NCBI GenBank assembly: GCA_028023455.1
Contig: JAQFVV010006454.1
Coordinates: forward strand, 727,001-791,000
Reading direction: 5' to 3'
From: Epiperipatus broadwayi
Lineage: Eukaryota > Onychophora > Udeonychophora > Euonychophora > Peripatidae
DNA length: 64,000 nucleotides
Positions 37,648-47,912 of this stretch are shown here, in pieces. The translations under genes and the position numbers were made by a program. Within the stretch, counting starts at the first letter, position 1. Each line of letters begins with the position of its first letter. The notes beneath the pieces were generated by a model. It did not search any database and was not told the origin of the DNA. It saw only the letters and a list, made by a program, of their open reading frames with translations.

Positions 37648-37707
37648 AATTCCTGTCTTTCACTGATGATAAAAAGTAGCTTGAAATCATGATCTGAAAG
37701 TGGAATT
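37648..37707 (+). ncRNA. Hammerhead ribozyme, array unit D, weak stem II
   Basis: First unit after the flip, now on the plus strand. Core CUGAUGA, GAA, stem III AUCAUGAU and triplet AUC (cleavage after 37694) are intact. Stem II reads UAAAAAGUAGCUU and has lost its central pairs, so activity is doubtful. Confidence 0.7.
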
Positions 37708-38013
37708 AAAGTTAAAGATAGTGAATGCATGCTCTGACGTTTATGGAAACATATGTTTGATGGTGTTTTGGTAGAACGCCATCTGTTGACATAAATAAAA
37801 ATGTAGGCAAGTTTTTAACTTGTTTTTTGTTTTTCATAAATGTACCTTTGAGGTCTTTCTAGCAATGATATATATTGCAGAGGCTTCTACTATGCGTTGA
37901 TGCTGAACTGAGATCAGACCCATGTATCTATCTGGCTTGCTATGCTGAGTTTGAAGACATTATGTGTCTAAAAGATTCACACTTGCAAGCTGAATAGAAA
38001 CTGTTTCATAAAC

Positions 38014-38045
38014 GAGCTTAAAATCATGATCTGTAAGTGGAATTA
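38014..38045 (+). pseudogene. Truncated hammerhead, array unit E
   Basis: A deletion joins the upstream unit sequence directly to GAGCTTAAAATCATGATCTG, removing the CUGAUGA strand and the 5' side of stem I. The remaining half also has the G12-to-A change. It cannot cleave. Confidence 0.75.
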
Positions 38046-38359
38046 AAGTTAGAGATAGTGAATGCATGCTCTGACATTTATGTAAACATACACTTGATGG
38101 TGTTTTTGGTAGAATGCCATCTATTGACATACATACAAGCGTTAGCAAGTTTTTAACTTGTTTTTTGCTTTTTATAAGTGTACCTTTGAGGTCTTTCTAG
38201 CAATGATATATATTGCAGAGTCTTCTATTATGTGGTGATAGCTATCTGGCTTGCTATGCTGAGTTTGAAGACATTACATGTCTAAAAGATTTATGCTTGC
38301 AAGCTGAATAGAAACTGTTTCATAAATGCTCAGAGTTTGTGTTTAGATCTAGTTTCTAA

Positions 38360-38419
38360 AATTCCTGTCTTTCACTGATGATTGCAAATAGCTTGAAATC
38401 ATGATCTGAAAGTGGAATT
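38360..38419 (+). ncRNA. Hammerhead ribozyme, array unit F
   Basis: Intact core and stem I; stem II begins UUGC where the consensus has UAGC, costing one pair. Predicted cleavage follows 38406. Confidence 0.8.
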
Positions 38420-38758
38420 AAAGTTAGAGATAGTGAATGCATGCTCTGACATTTATGTAAACATACGCTTGATGGTGTTTTTGGTAAAACACCATCTGTT
38501 GACATAAATACAAGTGTTAGCAAGTTTTTAAATTGTTTTTTGTTTTTCATAAATGTACCTTTGAGGTCTTCCTGGCAATGATATATATTGCAGAGGCTTC
38601 TACTATGTGGTGATGCTGAACTGAGATCAGACTCATGTAACTATCTGGCTTGCTATGCTGAGTTTGAAGACATTACGTGTCTAAAAGATTCATGCTTGCA
38701 AGCTGAATAGAAACTGTTTCATAAATGCTCAGAGTTTGTGTTTAGATCTAGTTTCTAA

Positions 38759-38818
38759 AATTCCTGTCTTTCACTGATGATAGCAAATAGCTTGAAATCA
38801 TGATCTGAAAGTGGAATT
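38759..38818 (+). ncRNA. Hammerhead ribozyme, array unit G
   Basis: Consensus sequence in core and all stems. Predicted cleavage follows 38805, exactly 399 nt from unit F, so a plus-strand transcript should release a 399-nt RNA. Confidence 0.85.
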
Positions 38819-38949
38819 AAAGTTAAAGATAGTGAATGCATGCTCTGACATTTATGTAAACATATGCTTGATGGTGTTTTTGGTAGAACGCCCTCCGTTG
38901 ACATAAATACAAGCGTTAGCAAGTTTTTAACTTGTTTTTTGTTTTTCAT

Positions 38950-41040
38950 ATATATATATGCAGAAACATCTAATTACTTCTATATCCTATATGTGTGATA
39001 TTTATTTATAATAAAATTATATGTATTTAGTGAAGTTCATTTATAGTATATGAATATATTATTATGTACATGTACTAAATATAATATATACATAAAGAGT
39101 TATATATTTTAACTTATAGATGAAATATCTAGTGATATATTATAATGGTAAGATTTGTACATCCATGTAACAAAATCCAGAGTATAGGTAAAACATGCTA
39201 AAGCTGATTGAATTTAGATGATGAGACCCGGAGTTTGACTAACATTCAATTTGTTCACCCATACTTTGTGATTCAACACCCTATGAATGATATTTCTTAG
39301 GTTACACATGAGTTCAATTTTATCACAGGCCAGCATGAGACTCGAGAATTGACATAATAAGCTTGACTAAAGGGTTAAATAAACTAACAATATATTTACC
39401 ATTAATTAAGTCTAATAACTAATATATATAAAATGATGTGCACGTTAATATGGAATTGGATGTGAATTAGGTTATGAACAATAAAGAGTGGAAATGAGTT
39501 TATATTTTAAAAAAGAATTTAATTAATAGAATAAAGTAAATAATAAATAAAACACCCAATAATTACATAATTAGTATGTGGAATATTACACTCACAGGCA
39601 TTATACAATTAATTAGATTAGCAATTATATATTCTTTCATTTTATATATTTAACAAAATGATCTGTGATGATGAGCTTTATGCCTATATTTAATATGCCA
39701 TGTCCTAATTGTCTTGTAGCTTGCTAAATCATGAGGAACTAGCTTGCCATATCATGAGGAACATATTAGTCAAAATTATAATGAAACATACACTACTTCT
39801 ATGATGGCTCTTTATACATATGTTTAAAAGATGAACACACAATCAACCTCGAAGATAACACAGGTTTGCATAATAAATATTAGGGTTTAGCCTAATGCTG
39901 AACACTCACTTTATATGAGAGAACTGTTTTACCCTACATCTACTTATGTGTGCTATGGCACTTATTAAAATAGATAATTATGGTATTAATGGGTCATTAT
40001 TCATGAGCTTCAGCATTGAATGCTCAGTGCCCTAGGACCAAACAACTTGCCACAAATATAAGAACATTAAAAGTTCAGGGAGTCAGATAAACCTTTAATA
40101 AACAATCTGGACCCTCGTGTTTCAGTTCTAAAATATTGCTTTACCAAACTAAATGGATAAACAAGACTTCCACCAGTGATTCATCAGAAAAATATGCAGC
40201 AAGCAGTTAATATACAATGAGTAATTTGTAAGAACACACTCACAACATATACATATATCAAACACTAATATGTTTAACTAACATAGGGTGACTTAAAAAC
40301 AGATGGCATTTATCTGCACAATTATATAACCCAGCTTTCAGGACTAGTATATTAATCATACTATATTTAGAGGCTAAATAAATTACTAATCTAGTTTAAA
40401 ATACCAGACTTGAATTTCTAGTGTGTAATATAAAGAAGAGAAAGCATTGGTCAATTAGTGATAAAACATTATAAATGTGTTTTTTTTATTATTTCTATGA
40501 CTAGTTCCTATAATAGACATAGTACATATAACTAAAGTTATAATTTATAACTATATCTGAGCAAACTACAATATTATATTACATTAATTAATACAAATCA
40601 ATCAGTTAAAATAATAAGATCTTGAAACCGTGAGTTGGGAGTAATGAATTCAGTTCATTAATATTTATTAAAATGAAGATATGAAAGATATCTTCACACA
40701 GAACATACTAAAATTATATACATTTCTGATTTCAAGTTATTTGACATATTAAAATATACATATGTTAAAATGATAAAATATTAAGATAAATTAAAAGAAA
40801 ATAAATAAGCATAAATAACTGCAGTAATTTATAGATTGAATTAGATTATTATAGTATGTTACAGTTTGAGAAAATTCATTTTAAAATGATAAGTTTTAAT
40901 TTCAGACAAGAATGAGTTTTACATTTATTTAAAAAGTTATAGAGCAAATACAGAATGTTCACTTATGTTATAGCTAGCTTTGATAAATAAAAATTGAAAG
41001 ATTAAAAGTTTATAAACAGAGCTCTGTAGAAATTGGAAAT
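38950..41040. other. Intergenic, no gene seen
   Basis: Somewhat less AT-rich than its surroundings but with stops in all frames. A short repeated ATCATGAGGAAC motif occurs at about 39731 and 39759. No coding or RNA feature is supported. Confidence 0.5.
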
Positions 41041-41064
41041 GTTACCGATTTTCTTTGTTGCAGC

Positions 41065-41297
41065 TTCAGGCACACTGGACAGTGATGTTGGCACTATTTC
41101 TCCTTGGGTAAATGACTTTGTTGCCATTAGGATCTCTTTACAGCAGACTGTTGGCTGCAATCCTATTCTTTGCAACTATGATGATTAACTGCAACAGAAT
41201 GTTAAAGGGGACCATAGACTATCACCTCCCACAGGAAAAGCAGCAAGTCTACGTTCTCTACTCCACCATGTTAAATTTCAAACAGGCATGGTTTTAG
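41065..41297 (+). pseudogene. Exon-like or pseudogene fragment, hydrophobic, unidentified
   Basis: A pyrimidine-rich tract ending in TTGTTGCAG (splice-acceptor-like, about 41055-41063) precedes an open frame of about 75 codons interrupted by one TAA near 41109. Two hydrophobic stretches (around VMLALFLLG and LLAAILFFATMM) look like membrane segments. A polar tail follows with YHLPQEKQQVYVLYSTM. Base composition is clearly less AT-rich than the flanks, as expected for former coding DNA. I do not recognise the family. It could be one exon of a host membrane protein or a pseudogene piece. Confidence 0.35.
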
Positions 41298-42035
41298 TTT
41301 ACCACACAATCATTAGCAAAAACAGTATATATCTTGATTATTAAAAATTTAGTGATTTATAAGATTTTATCCTTGGCTATCTGGTTGTTTACAAGATTAT
41401 AGGCTGCTGAAAAATCCATTAGCACATTTGTAAGTTTTAATATATTTAATTTCTAAATTTTAACTTTAGTTTTATTTCAGTTTTAAATCTCTAATGGTAT
41501 TGTTTAATAGTGCTGGTTGAGGACACATTATTTACAACTTTGCTAATTTTAAAAAAAATTGTAAATTTAAGATTTTAAATTTAGACTCACGTTATACCAG
41601 CGCAGGGCAGTGACTTAATTAAAATTGTTTTTTATTCAAAACAATATTTATAATCGGTAAAAAGTAATCTTTTACTATATATATATATGTGTGTGTGTGT
41701 GTGTGAGCTAAGCAAAGTAAAATATAAAATAGACCACCATTTAAATACGTGACTTTTAAAAATAGATATATACATTTAATATATATATGTGTGTGTGATT
41801 ATACATATATAACTATTGGAAGTTGTTTATATAGGTACTCTAAGAGAGTTTAAATCTTGCACAGGTATAGATGTAAGGGGAAAAGGTGAAACAGGCAAAC
41901 GATCAAAATTGACTGCCCAGCAAACAATAGTTTTAGATTTTCATTTACCATGCCAAAACTAAAAACATTAAAATAATAGAGATATATTATTTTTTGGAAT
42001 AAATACTTTTGACTATGCACTAAAAAGAAATAAAG
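41298..42035. other. Intergenic, microsatellites only
   Basis: AT/GT microsatellites at about 41677-41705 and 41780-41798; otherwise nothing recognised. Confidence 0.5.
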
Positions 42036-42229
42036 TAATTGTTTCTTCAACTAAAATTGAAGTTTTTAGATTTAACTTGAAATAAAAGGAAGGGGCTCCA
42101 GAAATTGATTAAGTAATTTTCTATTTTTTTATAACAATGAATTGACTTAATTAATTGTCAAATACCTCTCCCATGCTTTCATTTTAAGTTAAATCTAAAA
42201 ACTTCAATTGTGGTTTAAAAAAACAATTA
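42036..42229. mobile_element. MITE family 2, copy 1
   Basis: A 194-bp element with inverted ends TAATTGTTT...AAACAATTA. The symmetry extends inward for about 55 bp with blocks such as AAGTTTTTAGATTTAACTTG and its complement. A second, more diverged copy is at 53324-53497. Non-coding. Confidence 0.7.
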
Positions 42230-43138
42230 TTATTTTTTTTAGCGACCAGTCAATAAAAATTCCTTAATATAAAATATATATATATTATTTTATCTATAAC
42301 TATCGCTATTATTAAAGGAATATATTTTTTCATTAATATGATATTTATAAAATAATAAAATAATGATATATATGTAGAGAGGGAGACCATCACAAATGTT
42401 TTGGGTTGTATCTACATTTAAACATTAATTTAGTTTATTTATCCATGGTTATATTGCAATATTTTTTTTTTAAATTTAGGTGATATATTTATTCTTCTTA
42501 AAATATTTCCAATAAATTGATTATTTGGGAAATAAAGTTTAATAATAAGCATGTACAAAAGTAATTTTAGTTTCACAAAAACTTTATTAAAAGTTAAGTC
42601 TATATATATGAAAAATTAATTTGAGTTTTGAATTAGTTGCATTTAAGTATGTGAAAAAATGTTAATATTCTTAAATTCTTTAATACTGTATCAACATAAA
42701 CTGTATTTAAATATATTTTATGAATATATCAGAATTACGATTTCATCATTTTATTTATTATAAAATATTAATTAAAAAAACTCACTTCAATAAATCTCAT
42801 CAACTTTTTATATCTAAAGTTAATACTAATAATTATTTATCTTTACTTTAACAAAGTATACTGTTTGAACATCTGGACCTTTACATATTATGATGCAATA
42901 ATTTACCTGAACATCAAACTCAGCATTAATAATTAACAAAATATAGATTATTAGGTTAAACTGGCATTTTTTATAAAATATAAATTATATCTAAAATATT
43001 AAGAGTTGTATATATCATATTTTCTATCAATATGTAAAATAAAAAGAAGAAGGAGGAGGAGGAGAAGAACAACAACTCCCAAAGAAAAATTTTTACAAAC
43101 TAAAACAAAAACAAGTGTGCTTAAAGTAAAATAACCAA
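42230..43138. other. Intergenic, no gene seen
   Basis: AT-rich; the last part (43021-43080) is a GAA/GGA-rich purine stretch next to the microsatellite block. Confidence 0.5.
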
Positions 43139-43543
<405 letters not shown>

Positions 43544-45887
43544 ACAACAAATGGACCATTTATAATCTATAAAAAAAAAGTTCAAAATTATTCTGGTATG
43601 GAAAATTATTTGTTTTAGAATACAGGACCAAGAAAGCACATATGCTGTGGTTAACATAAAAATTGCATAAACTAAAGCATTTTAATGTTACAATTGACAA
43701 AAAACAATAAATCAGATTTTTTTTCTTATCAAAAAGTAATATTTTGTGCCTCACTCTTACATGTAATTACAAAAAAATAGGCAACAAGTAAAAGATAGTA
43801 TTGTTCACATTTAATGATGTGACATCAAGACTTCATTTTTGATCACATGATACAGTGATATCCTTATGGGTGCTTAAAATTTAAACCCATCTATGTAGCT
43901 ATCTATATACTTTTCTATCTATTAGCATCCAAATTACTTTAGCATTCAATAAATAAATACAGAAGCATATATTAAAAAAACATTTATAAATTTATCTTAT
44001 TTTTAATTTCTAGAAATATAATTAAAGTTCTTTGTTTGTCAACTGAATTATTTTTTAATGTTGTCTTTTTATATCTTTAATTAAATTGTTTTTTAATTTT
44101 TTATTTTATATATAAAATCTGTGTTTTCTGTTGTCTGATTGGTGAATGAATGTTTGATTGATGGCATCACAACCACTATGTTTACACAAAAGAATTAATT
44201 CCACCATTAAATAAAAACACTAGAAAAAATCAGTATGAGTATTCTTAACTACAGAGATATAGTATAGATTCCATGGTAAAGATTCCAAGCCAGTTGCAGA
44301 AACAGTCTCAAATGTTGATTTATGATTCAGTTATAAGGCACTTAGTGTTTTCACTGCATGACAATCCCCTAATATAGTTAAGATGAACAACATACTTAGT
44401 AATGTGAAATTTTAAATTTAATAAAATTTTATAGATGATCAAAGTTTAATAAAAGCATATATATATATATATTAATAAAAGCATATATATATATTATAAC
44501 AATCCAAATAAAAGTGAAGGTCGAATCTAACAGCAATCTGCACTGCAAGGGCGCCATCTAGGCATTTGAACCTAGAAAAATTTATATAGTAGGCAGATAC
44601 GTAAGTTAAGATCCCACTTTATTTTATATTTAGACCATTATCCCAATGTCACTAGCTCATGGAAATGCAGTGATAATAAATAACTTGATTAATTTGTATC
44701 TTAAATATATATATATAAAAAAATAAAAGCCACTGCCAGTAATTTATACACAAACAATATTTATTTATGCACATATATAATTTTGAATCATTTTAAATTT
44801 TGAGGAACAACATTATTATTTTTAGATTTTAATATTCTGTTAATTTAACTTATTATTTTAAAAATTTAAATCATCTACACAGATGAATTTATATTTATTT
44901 AAGATTGTCGAGTATGAATAAACTACATAGATCTGCATTTGAAAAGAAAATATTCTATCCATTATTTAACCTTAGGCCAAAAGTTCGCAATCAAACCGGT
45001 GTCAATCCATCTGATGTATTGACATATTCAATGTAGCATGATACGACAGCACAATTACCATACTGTCCAGGAAGGTACCTCTGAGCAGCATGGTTAAAGA
45101 AGACATTGACTCTTGTCCAATACAGGAATGTCACATCTGTATGGCAAGAAGAACAATAAAAAAGACTCTGTAGTAAGGGACCACATATTTCTGTCTTACC
45201 ATCTCTTCCATAGGCAAAAAGGGTTTGTGCGGATGCAAATCAATTCTGCCCATAGCACATCTCATACTACATCTACTAACTACACCAATATATCCAATCC
45301 ATTGACCTAATTCAACTATGAAACAAATAACCTAAGATTACCCTCCCTTAATATAACTTTACAAATCTATATAGCCATTCATGCCTGACTTAAATTTAAC
45401 ATTTAGCTACATTTGCACAGATGAATTTTATAAAATTTGTTTTATAATGTTGAGTATAGATCAGCTGCATAGATTCCATGGTTAAAAACATTTCAAAATA
45501 AACATAACCGATCAAAATACAAAGTCATTGATAATGTCAATTGCAGAGGGAATACAAGAAACCCAATGGCATTCATCATAAGATGCCGCATTGACATCGA
45601 TGACTTATATATTCTAATCGAATATGAAAACCACAACATAATTAACCACTAACGAATCCATGCAACATCCATACCCAACATAAATTTCATGCATTTAAAC
45701 AATTTATACAAAATATTAATAAGAAATAAAAATGGAAATGATTTTAGCAAACTTAACTATGTAAAACTTAAACATCAATTATTAATTTGAAAATCAAATA
45801 AGAGTTCATTTTAAAACCTAGATTAGCTGAATCTTTTAAAAAAACAATGACGAGAGTTCTTAATTACTTTTTTTTTGTTAATTTGTA
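43544..45887. other. Intergenic with weak coding traces
   Basis: Mostly AT-rich. Between about 44990 and 45680 composition is more balanced and short frames look protein-like (for example NTRNPMAFIIRCRIDID near 45555), but no family is recognised and frames do not join. A GGCGCC-containing patch lies at about 44550. Confidence 0.35.
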
Positions 45888-46050
45888 AAGTTCATAGCTC
45901 ACGGTAGAAGAGTCCAGGTTCCTGTTTTTAATTCCCATGACGTCTCCATTGGAAGACCGATCTGATGTTCTGGAGGTGGCATTAGCTGGTTTCATTTTGG
46001 TATTACAGTCATTTTTATTTTTTTAAATAGAGAGAGAGCAATATGTGCAT
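45888..46050 (+). mobile_element. Possible tRNA-derived SINE relic
   Basis: TAGCTCACGGTAGAAGAGTC (from 45895) resembles a tRNA A box (TAGCTCAGTGGTAGAGC). About 33 bases later TTTTTAATTCCC resembles a B box (GGTTCGAATCCC), the spacing found in tRNA genes. A less AT-rich body follows (GAAGACCGATCTGATGTTC). The cloverleaf is not preserved, so this is a decayed SINE head rather than a tRNA gene. The body could not be matched. Confidence 0.3.
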
Positions 46051-46563
46051 CCTATTGCCCTTCTCACAAAATCAAGCTGGAAACTATCAGGAAACTCTAT
46101 ATTTTTCTTTTTATAGTAAATCTCCAGATTGAATGAACAAAGATGCACTAATCCAAATTTTCATTAAGGTCCGAGAGGCTTGGTTCTTCCATTGGTCAAG
46201 CTAAATTCTCTTTATTTTCTTATCTATCTTTCATCAGACTTTTTAATTACAGTATATAAAAACCCTGAGGGCTAGTTTGCTTTTCAATTACTTTATAAAA
46301 CAATCATTTCCATTTACAAAAATATTTTATCTTTAAATCTTGTTTTTTTAATAACAAAGTACATTCAAATATTTTTATTTATTAAAAAAAAAATATTTTT
46401 AAAGTTTTGCATCTGTGCGAATATATATACATTTAACAAACATTTTAATTTTAGCGTTTAGTTTTTTTTAATACATTTATTTTTATTTGCGAACTTAAGT
46501 TTTTATTTCAAATTAATGTAATGGTATATTTATATATCGTTACAATATATATATATATATTAT
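46051..46563. other. Intergenic, no gene seen
   Basis: AT-rich; ends in an AT tract beside the palindrome. Confidence 0.5.
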
Positions 46564-46789
46564 ATATTAAGCAATTAAATCATCCCACATGATTAAGAAA
46601 TCCAGTACTGCCCTCTGTGAACTAATATATAAATACATTAGAGTTCGTATTTCAAAATAGCCAGGTCAAAATGGTATACCATTTTTACCTGGATATTTTG
46701 AAATACGAACTCTAATGTATTTATATATTAGTTCACAGAGGGCAGTACTGGATTTCTTAATCATGTGAGATGATTTAATTGCTTAATAT
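46564..46789. mobile_element. Near-perfect 226-bp palindrome (MITE-like)
   Basis: Two arms of about 110 bp meet at GGTATACC (46673-46680) with almost no spacer and very few mismatches. Near the outer ends are AAGCAATTAAATCATC and CAGTACTGCCCTCTG. Such a structure fits a young foldback element. Transcribed, it would form a long hairpin RNA. Confidence 0.8.
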
Positions 46790-47864
46790 TTGTATATTTA
46801 TTTCAGTATTGCGTTATGCACTGGGATTAATTTTATATATATATTAAATCTTAGAAAAAAATTGTTAAAACAACCAATTTAAAAAAATATTACAAAAATT
46901 ATATTTAATAAAAAAAAAATTCCAATAAGAACTTTGTATTTATGATATTAATATCAACTAAAAAAAATTATTGCTGCTATTGGAGAAAAAAATATTTTTT
47001 TTATTTAAAAGGGACTTCAATAAATACATATTTGTGCTATTAAATATAACATGTATATTTAAATATACAAATTTAAATTTACTTTTATTAAAATTTGGAA
47101 ATGTATTTATATGATATTAAAATGTTTTGTTTAATATACATTTAATCTTTAAAAAAAAATTGTTAAAGCAAACAATTATTTACAAAGATAATGGGATGAA
47201 ATTCTAGAGTTTTTTTATTCCTCTTCCCTGGGCTAATTTCCAATTATTAATGTTTGATATTTTTATTTCTAGAGATAATTTTTTTGTTTGAAAATAATTC
47301 TACAATATTCACATGTTTTCTTTTAATTTCTGGTAGACATTGTGATCCTTTAACTAATAGTCAAAATAATGGAAACACTGTAATAACAGCACCAGTATTA
47401 TCTGGCTTTGTTTGACACTTGATTGTGTCAATGACAATTTTGGAGCTATTCTTATCAAGCAAATTAGCAGACAGCAGCTTCTAAACTAGTCCTTATACTA
47501 CAATCTTTTAAAATTGATAAGTAATGATTTTCAATTAAACATGTAAATCTAAGACAATCTCATTTAACAAATATTATTTAATGCAATAAATAAACATCAA
47601 ATGTTTAATATGCAGAGAAGCACAACTGTGTCAAATAACAATACAGACTATGATACTTTGATGATCCCAATTCTTTTTCACATAAATATATGGGAGAGAA
47701 AGAAAAAACTAAACTGACAACTATGCAGTGTTTTGCAATCTCCAGAAAATGGTCTTTGTGTAAAAAAACTTTGAATAAATTTTGCATAAATTACCGCTAA
47801 AGTTCACTTAAAATCTCAATGTAAGCCGACCCTCCCAAAATAGTCTATGAATATAAAGATTTAA
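46790..47864. other. Intergenic, no gene seen
   Basis: AT-rich. A single ATAGTCAAAATAATGGAAAC segment (about 47357) resembles the ends of some Tc1/mariner elements, but no inverted partner was found. Confidence 0.45.
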
Positions 47865-47912
47865 GTTCTCTGAAAGCACTCAGCCATATAATTCTTTTCT
47901 AATAATACTAAG
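47865..47912 (+). repeat. Penelope-like 3' UTR motif, decayed copy
   Basis: AAGTTCTCTGAAAGCACTCA closely resembles the AAGTTCTCTTGAAAGCGCTC of the Penelope-like 3' UTR (9869-9888). The CpG has changed to CpA, and the following bases also run in parallel (CATATAATT versus CATTATTTA). It is likely the remnant of a second Penelope-like insertion. No endonuclease domain is readable beside it. Confidence 0.35.

Larger units (their letters stand above)
36361..38949. repeat. Palindromic tandem array of 399-bp hammerhead units (retrozyme-like satellite)
   Basis: Head-to-tail units start at 36361, 36758, 37157 and 37556 (spacing 397-399 bp). The last is cut at about 37593, where orientation flips and inverted units continue to 38949. 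In the inverted half the GTTGAC marker ends at 37790, 38128, 38503 and 38902; the shorter spacings reflect internal deletions. Both outer ends lie in AT tracts. Each full unit carries a hammerhead motif, on the minus strand left of the flip and the plus strand right of it. Short open frames of 60-76 codons recur only because the unit repeats; they are not genes. Tandem units of this size with one ribozyme each fit a retrozyme or ribozyme-bearing satellite. Confidence 0.9.

Noticed and set aside
36711-38949. Four similar short ORFs with shared LPKTPSSV and SLTLIPLSDHDFKL sequences
   Set aside because: They recur only because the 399-bp unit repeats, and they read through the strand opposite the hammerhead. 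They lack consistent length or start, so they are not a gene family.
40170-40205. CTGATGAATCACTGGTGGAA on the minus strand, hammerhead-like
   Set aside because: GAA is followed directly by GUC with no stem III, and stem II would have a two-base loop.
44540-44600. AGGTTCAAATGCC on the minus strand, resembling a tRNA B box
   Set aside because: No A box at the right spacing and no cloverleaf, so neither a tRNA nor a clear SINE.
47355-47400. AGTCAAAATAATGGAAACAC, resembling a Tc1/mariner terminus
   Set aside because: No inverted partner or transposase remnant was found nearby.
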